Below, one piece after another: positions 8,700 through 17,546 of a DNA stretch of 47,110 bases (its first letter is position 1; each line of letters begins with the position of its first letter). The notes beneath the pieces are model-generated. The model did not search any database. It saw nothing but the letters and a program-made list of their open reading frames with translations, and was not told the origin of the DNA. A program made the translations under genes and the position numbers. This DNA is from Rhizobium subbaraonis (GTDB lineage: Bacteria > Pseudomonadota > Alphaproteobacteria > Rhizobiales > Rhizobiaceae): assembly GCF_900220975.1 (NCBI RefSeq), contig NZ_OBQD01000002.1, positions 432,558 through 479,667 of the forward strand, read 5' to 3'.

Positions 8700-10268
8700 T
8701 CATCCCTGCGGTGCTGCGCGCAGACGCCGCAGGGCATGCATGCTTACCCGCAAGGCGCTCTGTCCACACAGATCGCGATAGATTTCGTAGCCGGACCTGT
8801 AGGCATCCGCGTGGGCCGGTCGCGGAAGCGTATGCGTCATCGCCCGGGCGCCGAAGCGCGACGCTCCTTCCGTGTAATCGGCGACGACACCGCCCGCCAC
8901 GGCGCCATGGATCGCCGCTCCAACCGCCGTCGCGTTCTCGATCTGTGGAATTTCAATCGGCTGCCGGAGAGTGTCGGCCATGATCTGGATCAGCAGGGGA
9001 TTGGCGCGCGCCAGACCGCTGGTCATCAGCACCCGATCCGGCGTCAGCCCGTTGTCCATGAAGAGGTCGAGCACACTTCGCGCTCCGAAGCACAGGGATT
9101 CGATCAGCGCCAGATAGATTTCGGCGGCTGTCGTCTCCCGCGTCATCCCGACCAATAGCCCGGCCAGATTGCCGTCCGCAAAGGGCACGCGATTGCCGCC
9201 CCACCAATCCAGCGCCACGAGGCGGCCCGCTGCAGGGCCAAGGTCGGCCGCCTCGCCATTGTAGGCTTCGAAACTCTCGGCCATGTTTGCGCCCCGCGGA
9301 AACGTCCTGACGAACCAGCCGAGCGTATCCCCGAAGCTGGCCTGGCCGGCCTCGTAGCACCACAGGTTCCGCATCGATCCGTCGAACGCCATGCCCTCGA
9401 TACCCCGAGGAAGCGGGGCAGGCTCGGCGCCGAGATAGAGATAGGCCGCAGACGTGCCGAGCGCCCCGACGAAACAGCCGGATGCAGTCGCGCCGATCGC
9501 CGGCAGAACGACATGGGAATCGATGACAGCGACAGCGACGATGGCGTTCCCCTGAATACCCGTTCGCGAACGCCACTCCTGCGAAAGCGGGCCAGCAGCA
9601 GATCCGACGGGCAGGGGCGCCGAAAGACGACTTTCCAGGCCATCGACCAGCCCCACCGGATAGCCTCTCGCCACGCTGTACTGCGCCTTGTAGGCGGCAA
9701 AGCCGAGGCCGCGCGCCTCCTTGCCAGTCAGTTGCCAGACGAGCCAGTCGCCGCCCTCGATGAAGCGCTCGGTCGCAGCCCAAATCTGCGGGGCTTCCGC
9801 CGCAATCTGGGCAGCCTTTGCCAGCAGCCATTCGCCGGAAACGCGTCCGCCGAAATTGTCGAGAAACGGCCCACCCCGGGCATTGATGGCGTCGGCATAG
9901 CACTGGGCATTGTGCTTCCAGAGCTTCACATAGGCATCTGGTTCATGGGGATAAAGCCGCGACAAGGGCGTTCCGTCCGAAAGCGCCGGCAGCGGGGAGC
10001 TTGCGGTAAAGCCGATGCCGATGCCTTCCACCAGCCTCCCGCGACCAAGTCGCGACAGGATTTCGACGGCCGCCTCCACATAGTCGTCGGCGTCCTGAAG
10101 CGCGAAGTTCGCAGGCAATGGCGTGCCGTCCCCCAGGCTGCGGGTCATGATGCCGCTTCGGTAGGCGTGGACGTGGCTACCGACCTGCGCACCCGTCGCG
10201 GTATCGATCAAGACGCCGCGCGCCGACTCCGAGCCGTAGTCCAGCCCGACGATGTACGACTTTGTCAT
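8700..10268 (-). CDS. FGGY-family carbohydrate kinase, ribulokinase (AraB)-like
   Basis: A 522-residue cytoplasmic sugar kinase. The N-terminal phosphate-binding motif is GLDYGSESARGVLID; KLWKHNAQ and ALDWWGGNRVPFAD are segments typical of AraB-type ribulokinases; the C-terminal ATP site includes MTSGLARANPLLIQIMADTL and the Gly-rich ENATAVGAAIHGAVAGG. The start at 10268 follows GGGAGGA, so the six-codon extension to 10286 is not used. It is the first gene of the kinase-transporter operon, divergent from the ROK regulator. It probably phosphorylates the imported ketose; the exact sugar cannot be read from sequence. Confidence 0.85.
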   Translation of the reverse strand: MTKSYIVGLDYGSESARGVLIDTATGAQVGSHVHAYRSGIMTRSLGDGTPLPANFALQDADDYVEAAVEILSRLGRGRLVEGIGIGFTASSPLPALSDGTPLSRLYPHEPDAYVKLWKHNAQCYADAINARGGPFLDNFGGRVSGEWLLAKAAQIAAEAPQIWAATERFIEGGDWLVWQLTGKEARGLGFAAYKAQYSVARGYPVGLVDGLESRLSAPLPVGSAAGPLSQEWRSRTGIQGNAIVAVAVIDSHVVLPAIGATASGCFVGALGTSAAYLYLGAEPAPLPRGIEGMAFDGSMRNLWCYEAGQASFGDTLGWFVRTFPRGANMAESFEAYNGEAADLGPAAGRLVALDWWGGNRVPFADGNLAGLLVGMTRETTAAEIYLALIESLCFGARSVLDLFMDNGLTPDRVLMTSGLARANPLLIQIMADTLRQPIEIPQIENATAVGAAIHGAVAGGVVADYTEGASRFGARAMTHTLPRPAHADAYRSGYEIYRDLCGQSALRVSMHALRRLRAAPQG

Positions 10269-10333
10269 GTCATTCCTCCCGCGCACACGGCGCGCAGTGC
10301 ATATCTATATAAAAGCGACCATATTTGTCTATC

Positions 10334-10355
10334 TTATGTAAGATTTTTTACATAA
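10334..10355. promoter_or_regulatory. Inverted repeat in the divergent kinase/ROK promoter region
   Basis: TTATGTAA (10334-10341) and TTACATAA (10348-10355) form a perfect 8-6-8 palindrome in an AT-rich zone between the divergent kinase and ROK genes. The size and placement suit a dimeric ROK or XylR-type repressor controlling both directions. No site was confirmed by comparison. Confidence 0.6.
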
Positions 10356-10432
10356 TAATTGTCCCACTCTGCAGGAATGCCTTTATCTCTGCACGCTTTG
10401 CCGCTAGAGCGGTCAATCAACGGAAGAGGTGA

Positions 10433-11665
10433 ATGGGAAAGATGCCAAACAGCGCAGATCTGGCGGCACTCGAGAATGCCGGAGGCATCCTGTCGCTGAT
10501 TGCGACCGGGGCGGCGTCCTCACGCGCCGAGCTGTTGCAGGCGTCCGGCCTATCCCGCGTGACCGTTACCCAACGCCTCAATGCATTGATGGCCTGCGGA
10601 CTCGTGCGCGAGACCGAACGGACGCTGCCGAGCGGCGGCCGCCCGACCCGGATGCTTGCAGTCAACGCCGCCGCCGGTTTCATGCTGGTCGCCAACATCG
10701 GCGAAACCCACATCCATTTAGCCGCGATGGATCTTACCCCCGCCGTCATCGTCGAGCGCACGCTGCCCTTCGATATCGAGAGCGGGCCGGAAGCCACGCT
10801 GGTTCAGATGGCAGAAGCGTTTGCCCTCCTGGCATCAGAAGCAGGGAAAAACGACGCCCCGCTTCTTGGAATAAGCCTGAGCCTGCCGACGCCGGTAGAC
10901 TTCAAGCGCGGTCGGGTCGTGGGGCCGTCGGTGCTGCCCGGCTGGGATGAGTTCGATATCATCGGCCGGCTCCACGATCGCTTCGTCGTCCCGGTTTATG
11001 TCGAAAACGACGTTAACCTGATGACCATCTATGAGTACCGGCGGAATTTCCCCGCGGCCGACGATATCCTGTTCGTCAAGATCGGCACGGGCATCGGTAG
11101 CGGCATGATTGCCGGCGGCCGCATCTTCCGTGGCGCACAGGGTGCCGCCGGCGATATCGGCCATATCCAGTTTCCCTCCCCGGACGCCCCGCTCTGTCGC
11201 TGCGGCAAATTCGGCTGCGTCGAGGCGCGCGCTGCGGGCTGGGCGATCGCCCGCGACCTTTCAGCCCGGGGTTTCGTGGCCGAGACGGCGCGCGACGTGA
11301 TCGATCTCGTCGAACAGCAGAAGCCGGAAGCGATCATGCTGCTGCGTGCCGCAGGGCGGACGATCGGCGAAGCCGTCTCGGACGCGGTCAGCATCCTCAA
11401 TCCGAGCCTGATCGTCGTCGGCGGCACACTTGCCCGCGGCGGCGATTTTCTGCTCTCCGGCATTCGCGAACTCGTCTACCAGCGCTGCCTGCCGCTTGCC
11501 ACGCGCGACCTGTCGATCGTGCTCTCCGGTTCGCGCGAAGACAGCGCGATCTTCGGTGCGGCCTATCTGCTGCTCGACGACGTCTTCTCGCCGGCCCGCA
11601 TCGAGGCGCTCATGAAGCGCTTCCTGAAGATGAAATCCGAACCGCGATATCTCGACGCGGGATGA
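10433..11665 (+). CDS. ROK-family transcriptional regulator of the sugar operon
   Basis: A 410-residue regulator. Residues about 15-75 are a winged helix-turn-helix (SRAELLQASGLSRVTVTQRLNALMACGLV), followed by a ROK sugar-kinase-like domain with IGTGIGSGMIAGGRIFRGAQGA and the zinc motif LCRCGKFGCVE (C-x-C-G-x-x-G-C). It probably senses a sugar or sugar phosphate and represses the divergent kinase-transporter operon, as XylR/NagC-type ROK repressors do and as the regulator beside rhizobial frc genes is thought to do. GGAAGAGG precedes the ATG at 10433. It converges on a DeoR gene with a 9-base gap. Confidence 0.88.
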   Translation: MGKMPNSADLAALENAGGILSLIATGAASSRAELLQASGLSRVTVTQRLNALMACGLVRETERTLPSGGRPTRMLAVNAAAGFMLVANIGETHIHLAAMDLTPAVIVERTLPFDIESGPEATLVQMAEAFALLASEAGKNDAPLLGISLSLPTPVDFKRGRVVGPSVLPGWDEFDIIGRLHDRFVVPVYVENDVNLMTIYEYRRNFPAADDILFVKIGTGIGSGMIAGGRIFRGAQGAAGDIGHIQFPSPDAPLCRCGKFGCVEARAAGWAIARDLSARGFVAETARDVIDLVEQQKPEAIMLLRAAGRTIGEAVSDAVSILNPSLIVVGGTLARGGDFLLSGIRELVYQRCLPLATRDLSIVLSGSREDSAIFGAAYLLLDDVFSPARIEALMKRFLKMKSEPRYLDAG

Positions 11666-11674
11666 AAGAGCATC

Positions 11675-12508
11675 TCAGCCGCCCAAGAGGGGCGCACCCG
11701 CCAGGCGGCGCGACGAAACGATCGTCACCTTGCGCTCGGCCGCCCGGAGCGATCCGAGCGCGTCCTGCGTGATGCCCTCGTCGGTAATGACCTCGTCGAT
11801 CTCGGAAATATCCGAGAGCGTGCAGAAGCCGGGCGCAGTGAATTTAGAGCTGTCCACAAGGAGGATGGTCTTGCGGGCAGAAGCAATCATTGCGCGCTTC
11901 AGCGAGGCGACCTCGAGCGACGTTTCCGTCAGAAGGGTACCGGTCACCGCAGACGCGCCGGTCATGCACAGATCGGCATGCAGTGTCTTGATGAAGCTCT
12001 CGCCAGGCTCGCCGGCCAGATGGCGATAGCCCGGGCGCACCGTGCCGCCGGGCAGGATGATTCGCCAGGATTTGATATCGGCGGCGAAGTCGGCGATCTC
12101 CAGACTGTTCGTAACCACGGTCAGCGGCAGGTCCCGCTCCGCCGCCGCCCGGACAGCCTCCATCACGGTGGAGGAACTGTCGAAGATCACGCTGTCGCGA
12201 GCGCTCAGCCTTTGCGCAGCCTCGCGGCCGATGGCAACCTTCTCGGGATGCTGCAGCGCCGCGTTGACGGTCATCTCGCGCTCGAAGGTCGCCCGCATCG
12301 GCTGCAGCAGATGGGCGCCACCATGGGTACGCTCGAGATAGCCGCGCTCCACCAGATGTTCCAGGTCGCGACGCACCGTCGACTGCGAACCACCGATCGT
12401 ATCGGCCAGTTCCTGGATACTGGCCGCGCCGTTGACGCGAAGGTGCTCCAGAATCAGTGCCCGGCGCTTTGCCGGGACGATGTCGACGCGCTTGCTGGGA
12501 GACTCCAT
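11675..12508 (-). CDS. DeoR/GlpR-family transcriptional repressor
   Basis: A 277-residue DeoR-type regulator: N-terminal HTH (RRALILEHLRVNGAASIQELADTIGGSQSTVRRDLEHLVERG, about residues 15-57, with the family STVRRDL motif) and a C-terminal sugar-phosphate sensing domain (VIFDSSSTVMEAV, TVVTNSLEIA, LPGGTVRPGYRHLAG, KTILLVDSSKF). It lies 115 bases downstream of the ADP-dependent-kinase gene on the same strand and is probably co-transcribed. It likely controls the kinase and the divergent aldolase-like gene in response to a phosphorylated intermediate. Confidence 0.88.
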   Translation of the reverse strand: MESPSKRVDIVPAKRRALILEHLRVNGAASIQELADTIGGSQSTVRRDLEHLVERGYLERTHGGAHLLQPMRATFEREMTVNAALQHPEKVAIGREAAQRLSARDSVIFDSSSTVMEAVRAAAERDLPLTVVTNSLEIADFAADIKSWRIILPGGTVRPGYRHLAGEPGESFIKTLHADLCMTGASAVTGTLLTETSLEVASLKRAMIASARKTILLVDSSKFTAPGFCTLSDISEIDEVITDEGITQDALGSLRAAERKVTIVSSRRLAGAPLLGG

Positions 12509-12623
12509 GCTTCACCTGGCTGGTGGACGGCCCTGCGGCCGGCCGATTGCGGATCAAATTCCGCCAATCTCTATCAAATTCCTTCGCCGCAATCTACCAT
12601 CGGGAGGCAGCGATCGAGCGCAT

Positions 12624-13892
12624 TCACGCCTGATGGAGTGCAGGGCGAACTGCGGCATTGCGATGTCGGCCGAGGATGAGCAGGCAGCCGGCGGTAAAGC
12701 TGTCGCCAAGGCCGAGCGTCGTGGCGGGCTTTTCCACATAGGGTGAAGCGCAGGCGACGAAAGTCCACCGACCCTTGCGAACGAAATTTTCGAACGGCAC
12801 CGGGTGGAATTCGGCTGCGGGATCGGTGGCGATCGTCCCGGCAGGCGCACCATGCGCCGCCCGGGCGCTGGCGATCGCGCAGCCCGCCATCAGCGCCAGT
12901 TCCTCTTCCTTCGGATCGTTGACCGTCACAGCGGCAGCCCAGGTGTCGGCATGGACACAGACCCGCTCCAGACCGAGCCGCTCACCGAGCTCCAGCAGCG
13001 CTTCCATCGGATGATGCGCCTCGGGGTCCATGGCGAGTAGCTCCGAGTGGCTCATGCCGAGCGATGTGATGGCGCCGCCCGCTTCCGCAAGCACGTCTTC
13101 GATCGCCTGCCGCGTCGCATAGCCGGCCAGCTCGAAGTGAATTGTTGCGAGGCCCGCCGCCTTCCAGTCGCGACTGAGAGCGAAGACATGGCGGCTGGAT
13201 GTCCGAACCTTATCCACGGCCACGTCGTTCAGCCCGGACAAGAGACCGGCCGCGGCCGAAGACGCCAGACGGCGGGACATCGCCTCGAATTCTGCATCAA
13301 GCTGGATGCCACGGTCGCAAAAGCGGACGATCACCCGTGAGGAGCGGATGGGCACGATGCCGCCGATCGGCCGGCCGGCAGTAAACTCGAATATGAAAAT
13401 CTCCGGTATGTGCGAGCCGCGAACGGATACGGTATCGGCGGTCTTCAAGGCGCCCTTCTCGGCGAGCAGGACGCCTTTCGGGATCTCGCGCAGCATGGCC
13501 GCGTGACGATCCTCGACGGCGACCAGCGACCGGACGCCGAGCTGTCCGAGAACCCAGGCCGCCTGCGGTCCAGTCCCGCCCAGGGCAAAACGGAGCTTGA
13601 GGCGCTCCCGGAGCCATGCCGGGCCGTCCGCCCAATCGAAGCGCACCTCGCCGCCGATGCCGCGTCCGGCGCGCGCAAGCAGCAGACTGGCAAGCTGCCC
13701 CGCCGGGCTCTCTGCGGGCGCGTCCAGAAGCGGCTGGATATCCTGCATGTCGACGCGTGCATCGATGCAGGCGCTTATGCCACAGAGAAAGAGCCCAGCC
13801 TCGGACAGGGCCGCCCTGCCGAGGGGACCGGTCTGCGGCTCGGACAGGGCGGCATAGCGGTCCGCCCACGCCCCGTTGAAGACGTCACCCAT
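12624..13892 (-). CDS. ADP-dependent phosphofructokinase/glucokinase-family sugar kinase
   Basis: A 422-residue protein of the ribokinase superfamily that reads as the ADP-PFK/GK family (about 450 residues in archaea). Evidence: the sugar-site glycine stretch LGGTGPQAAWVLGQLGV near residues 100-115, the core segment VSVRGSHIPEIFIFEF, and the C-terminal ATTLGLGDSFTAG with catalytic Asp at about 397 (GxGD motif). Archaeal members phosphorylate glucose or fructose-6-phosphate with ADP. The family is unusual in bacteria, and the phosphoryl donor of this copy cannot be told from sequence. GAGGAGG precedes the ATG. It is divergent from an aldolase-like gene, which suggests the pair phosphorylates and then cleaves a sugar. 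Confidence 0.72.
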   Translation of the reverse strand: MGDVFNGAWADRYAALSEPQTGPLGRAALSEAGLFLCGISACIDARVDMQDIQPLLDAPAESPAGQLASLLLARAGRGIGGEVRFDWADGPAWLRERLKLRFALGGTGPQAAWVLGQLGVRSLVAVEDRHAAMLREIPKGVLLAEKGALKTADTVSVRGSHIPEIFIFEFTAGRPIGGIVPIRSSRVIVRFCDRGIQLDAEFEAMSRRLASSAAAGLLSGLNDVAVDKVRTSSRHVFALSRDWKAAGLATIHFELAGYATRQAIEDVLAEAGGAITSLGMSHSELLAMDPEAHHPMEALLELGERLGLERVCVHADTWAAAVTVNDPKEEELALMAGCAIASARAAHGAPAGTIATDPAAEFHPVPFENFVRKGRWTFVACASPYVEKPATTLGLGDSFTAGCLLILGRHRNAAVRPALHQA

Positions 13893-14367
13893 TGCCGCGC
13901 ACTCCTCCTCACCCGGCTACGCCGTCAATTGCTATCATTCTCTTCCATATCGTCAATGCGGAATTCGCAATTGCGCGAATATTGCGCAGGAAACGCGAAG
14001 ATTCGCGCATCGAAAATGCTGTAAGCGGCGGATTCGGCCGACAACGGCACGACAGTCGACGCAATTCGACGGAGATTTCCGGCAGTGCTTCGACATTTCG
14101 GGCAGCAATTCGTGCAGATTCTCGAGGCGTTGACGCCACCGAGATGATTCCGGAATCTTCTCTATTTTATTGACCTAATTTAATTTTTTTCAGACATCCG
14201 CTCGGCCGCTGCGCATTGATGAAGACGGCAGGCCGCATCCAGCAACATCGCTTAGAGAGATATAGATAGTTATTGACAGATTATGGAAATTCTCTCCTTA
14301 TGGAGCAAGAAAGTGGGGACGGCCAACTCTCCACGCAGAACAAGACGATCCAAAGCGAGGAACACCG
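13893..14367. promoter_or_regulatory. Divergent promoter region between kinase and aldolase-like genes
   Basis: A 475-base gene-free stretch. The part near the kinase (13961-14010) is dense in GAATTCGC, GCGCGAAT, TTGCGC and ATTCGCGC elements, including a perfect palindrome CGCGAA-GA-TTCGCG at 13994-14007, a good candidate operator for the adjacent DeoR regulator. The part near the aldolase gene becomes AT-rich (14150-14195) and holds a perfect -35 hexamer TTGACA at 14273-14278 with a weak -10 (CCTTAT at 14296-14301). No conserved ORF was found here. Confidence 0.5.
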
Positions 14368-15384
14368 ATGCTCACGAGACTCGACAGGAAGCTGGCGAAC
14401 ATCCGCGCCGGTCGCTACAAGCCGACCGACTTCATCATTGCCGACGCCAAGGACAGCGATGTCGGCGCCGGCGTCACCGCGACGGGGTTCGACTATTCGG
14501 TCAAGCCGCCGCGCCGCCGCAGCCGCCAGGAATTCATTGCCCAGATCGAAGAGATCATCCAGCAGGATATCGTCGACATCATGCTGGTGTCGCAATCCAA
14601 TCTGGATCTTCTGGACGAACGTGGCGCCTTCCTCGGCAGCGAGGTGAAGCCCGCCATCCGCGGCAATCTGGAAACGATGTGCTGGGGCGCCGTCCGTCAC
14701 GGAACCTATACACAGACGCCGTCGATGCCATTCCGCGACGCAAACCTGGCGCGCGCGATCGCCAACTATCCGACGTCGGGGACGGATCTCGCGCTCTATT
14801 CGGTCTCGTTCAGCAATGACGTCGAGCGCGACGTCCGAACGCTGAACGCCTTTGCCGAATTCCGCGCCGAAGCCGCGCGCAACAATTTCAAGTATTTCTA
14901 CGAGGTCTTCAATCCGAGCGTCGACATCGGCCTTGACCGCGAGCAGATCGGCGAGTTCGTGAACGACCATATCATCAAGTCGCTCGCCAGCGTGCCGCGC
15001 GCGGATCGCCCGCTGTTCCTCAAGACGCCCTACAACGGGCCGAAGGCGCTGGAAGAGTTGGTGAACTTCGATTCCGAACTCATCGTCGGCGTGCTGGGCG
15101 GCGGCGCCGGCACCACCCGTGACACGTTCGAGCTCGTCGCCCAGTCCGAACGATACGGCGCGCGACTTGCGCTCTTTGGCCGCAAGATCAACCTCGCCGA
15201 GGCGCCTCTGCATCTGATCGTGCTGATGCGCGCCGTCGCCGACGGTACGCTCGGCCCGGAAGAAGCCGTTCGCGCCTATCACGGCGAGTTGCAGAAACTC
15301 GGCCTGACGCCGACACGCGCGCTCGTCGACGACCGGCAGATCACGGAGGACGTTCTGAAGGTCGCAGCCGCCAAGGCCGCCTGA
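14368..15384 (+). CDS. Class I aldolase-like TIM-barrel protein
   Basis: A 338-residue protein. Features fit the Schiff-base aldolases of the FbaB/DhnA/LacD group: YFYEVF (E179), LFLKTPYNG with K219 as the likely Schiff-base lysine, IVGVLGGGAGTTRDTFEL (about 239-256, the phosphate-binding glycine stretch) and ALFGRKINLAEAP (about 268-280, cf. the G-R-N/K-I motif). GAGGAACACCG precedes the ATG. It stands alone, divergent from the ADP-type kinase gene and ending at a hairpin. It probably cleaves a phosphorylated ketose into two trioses. The family call rests on motif shape, so a non-aldolase barrel remains possible. Confidence 0.6.
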   Translation: MLTRLDRKLANIRAGRYKPTDFIIADAKDSDVGAGVTATGFDYSVKPPRRRSRQEFIAQIEEIIQQDIVDIMLVSQSNLDLLDERGAFLGSEVKPAIRGNLETMCWGAVRHGTYTQTPSMPFRDANLARAIANYPTSGTDLALYSVSFSNDVERDVRTLNAFAEFRAEAARNNFKYFYEVFNPSVDIGLDREQIGEFVNDHIIKSLASVPRADRPLFLKTPYNGPKALEELVNFDSELIVGVLGGGAGTTRDTFELVAQSERYGARLALFGRKINLAEAPLHLIVLMRAVADGTLGPEEAVRAYHGELQKLGLTPTRALVDDRQITEDVLKVAAAKAA

Positions 15385-15393
15385 CCGTGGCCT

Positions 15394-15422
15394 GCCGGCC
15401 AACGCTCAAAAGCGTGGCCGGC
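15394..15422 (+). terminator. Hairpin after the aldolase-like gene
   Basis: GCCGGCC-A-ACGCT (15394-15406) pairs with AGCGTGGCCGGC (15411-15422) around a CAAA loop: a 12-bp stem with one bulged A, 10 bases past the stop codon. No U-tract follows, so it may be a Rho-assisted terminator or an mRNA 3' end stabiliser shared with the convergent gene at 15505. Confidence 0.55.
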
Positions 15423-15504
15423 ACCGTCCGCCTGCGAAAGCATGCCGCGTCAAAGAGGAGATCCACGCGACACGCTTCATTGGCCCGCTCTTGCGCGTCA
15501 CGCC

Positions 15505-16527
15505 TTATCGCCAGTCGAGCGCCGGTGCGACATGCTTCAGGATCACTTCGATGACGTGCGCGTTATACTCCACGCCGAGCTGGTTCGGAACGGTCAGAAG
15601 CAGGGTATCAGCCTCGGCGATCGCTTCGTCTTCCGCAAGCTGCCTGACGAGTGCTTCCGGCTCGGCCGCATACGAACGGCCGAAGATCGCCCGCGTGTTC
15701 TCATCGATGAAACCGATCGAGTCGCTCTCCTTGCCACCCTGTCCGAAAAAGGCACGGTCGCGATCGTCAGTGAGCGCAAAGATGCTGCGGCTGACGGAAA
15801 CGCGTGGCGGGCGCGTATGTCCCGCCTCTTTCCAGGCTTCGCGGTAGGCGCGGATCTGCGTGGCCTGCTGCACATGGAACGGCTCGCCCGTCTCGTCGTC
15901 CTTCAACGTCGAACTTTGCAGGTTCATGCCGAGCCTGGCGGCCCAGACGGCCGTGGCATTCGACCCGGCTCCCCACCAGATGCGCTCTCCCAAACCCTCC
16001 GAGTGAGGCTCGAGCCGCAACAGGCCCGGCGGATTGGGGAACATCGGGCGCGGATTGGGCTTTGCGAAGCCGTTCCCTTTCAGGGCCTCGAGAAACACTT
16101 CGGCATGGCTGCGGCCCATGTCGGCGTCGGTCTTCCCATCCTCGGGCTGGTATCCGAAATAGCGCCAGCCATCGATCACCTGCTCGGGCGAGCCCCGGCT
16201 GATACCCAGTTGCAGCCGTCCGCCGGCGATCAGGTCGGCCGCTCCCGCGTCCTCGGCCATGTAGAGGGGGTTCTCGTAGCGCATGTCGATGACCGCAGTG
16301 CCAATTTCTATTGTGCTTGTTTTCGCGCCGACGGCCGCAAGAAGAGGAAAAGGCGATGCCAGCTGCCGGGCAAAATGATGCACGCGGAAATAGGCGCCGT
16401 CCGCGCCGAGTTCCTCGGCGGCGACGGCGAGATCGATGGACTGTAGCAGCGCGTCCCCTGCGGAGCGGGTCTGCGACTGTGGCGAGGGGGACCAGTGGCC
16501 GAAGGAAAGGAAACCGATTTTCTTCAT
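15505..16527 (-). CDS. LLM-class (luciferase-like) flavin-dependent oxidoreductase
   Basis: A 340-residue monooxygenase-type TIM barrel. MKKIGFLSFGHW at the start, AAEELGADGAYFRVHHFARQLASPFPLL, GTAVIDMRYENPLYMAEDAGAADLIAGGRLQLGISRGSPEQ and IWWGAGSNATAVWAARLGMNLQ are typical of the flavin (FMN/F420) luciferase-like family. The start at 16527 is chosen because the family begins here; an in-frame ATG at 16551 adds eight residues. It is a single gene, convergent with the aldolase-like gene. Substrate unknown; members range from alkanal monooxygenases to reductases. Confidence 0.82.
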   Translation of the reverse strand: MKKIGFLSFGHWSPSPQSQTRSAGDALLQSIDLAVAAEELGADGAYFRVHHFARQLASPFPLLAAVGAKTSTIEIGTAVIDMRYENPLYMAEDAGAADLIAGGRLQLGISRGSPEQVIDGWRYFGYQPEDGKTDADMGRSHAEVFLEALKGNGFAKPNPRPMFPNPPGLLRLEPHSEGLGERIWWGAGSNATAVWAARLGMNLQSSTLKDDETGEPFHVQQATQIRAYREAWKEAGHTRPPRVSVSRSIFALTDDRDRAFFGQGGKESDSIGFIDENTRAIFGRSYAAEPEALVRQLAEDEAIAEADTLLLTVPNQLGVEYNAHVIEVILKHVAPALDWR

Positions 16528-16791
16528 GACGTTGCTGTCCGATCTTCTCATTGAGTGTTACGCGCATTGTTGCCACAAGCGGCGTAGGCGCAATAGTCGG
16601 GCAATGGCGAACGGACTGTTCAGCCAACAGCACCAGCGCCTGCAACTTCCCGCTGCGCATCACCCCGAGGGGGCATAACTTGCGCACATGCGCCGGACCG
16701 CATTCGTTACGCAAGTCACCCGCCCGTTAACCTTTTGTTAACCGTGAATCGCGTACCTATCGAGAACGAAAAATTAACGAAGATTTCCAAC

Positions 16792-17514
16792 GTGTTAACA
16801 GAAGCTCGCTCAATCCGGATCAAGGGTAGGTCGTTCCTTGCGCTGATGCTGTCGCCGGAACTGCCCCTCGACGACTGGCTCACCCGGCTCGACGATCTGG
16901 CCGGTCGTTCTGCGGGGTTCTTCCTGGAAAGGCCGATCGTGCTCGACGTCGCCGAGCTCGACATCGACCGGAGCCAGTTGAAGGACCTGCTCGCCGAGCT
17001 CGCAAACCGGAACGTGCGCATCATGGGCATCGAGGGCGGCCGCCCATCGATCATGGGCCCCGGAATGCCGCCGGCCATGCGCGGTGGCAGACCGGCCCCG
17101 GACGTCGAAGTGCCGGCGGCAGAACCCGCGCCGGCCGCGGAGAAGGCTGCCGCTGCTCTACCGGAGGCCCAACCGATACGGGCACCGGCATCGATGATCG
17201 TCAGGGAGCCGGTGCGCTCCGGACAGTCGATCATCTTTCCCGAGGGCGACGTCACGGTCATCGGATCGGTCGCCTCGGGCGCGGAGATTATCGCCGGCGG
17301 TTCGGTGCACATCTACGGCACCCTCAGGGGACGCGCGCTGGCGGGCTCGGTGGGCAATGCGGCAGCGCGGATCTTCTGCCGCAGGCTGGAAGCGGAACTG
17401 CTCGCAATCGACGGCGTCTACAAGACCGCCGAAGACATGGCGCCCGACCTGCGCGGCCAGTCGGTGCAGCTCTGGCTCGACGGCGATTCGATCAAGGCGG
17501 AAAGACTAAACTGA
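16792..17514 (+). CDS. minC: Septum-site determining protein MinC
   Basis: The FtsZ-polymerisation inhibitor. The N-terminal domain (EARSIRIKGRSFLALMLSPELPLDDWLTRL) is followed by a Pro/Ala-rich linker (about residues 85-135) and the C-terminal beta-helix domain (GQSIIFPEGDVTVIGSVASGAEIIAGGSVHIYGTLRGRALAG) that binds MinD. The true start is uncertain: GTG at 16792 gives MLTEARSIRIKG and matches the family N-terminus; in-frame GTG at 16744 and TTG at 16735 lie upstream. From 16792 the protein is 240 residues. It is the first gene of minCDE; MinD follows after 32 bases. Confidence 0.9.
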   Translation: MLTEARSIRIKGRSFLALMLSPELPLDDWLTRLDDLAGRSAGFFLERPIVLDVAELDIDRSQLKDLLAELANRNVRIMGIEGGRPSIMGPGMPPAMRGGRPAPDVEVPAAEPAPAAEKAAAALPEAQPIRAPASMIVREPVRSGQSIIFPEGDVTVIGSVASGAEIIAGGSVHIYGTLRGRALAGSVGNAAARIFCRRLEAELLAIDGVYKTAEDMAPDLRGQSVQLWLDGDSIKAERLN

Positions 17515-17546
17515 GCCGGCTGCCGGCCAGCAACAGGAGCGGGAAG

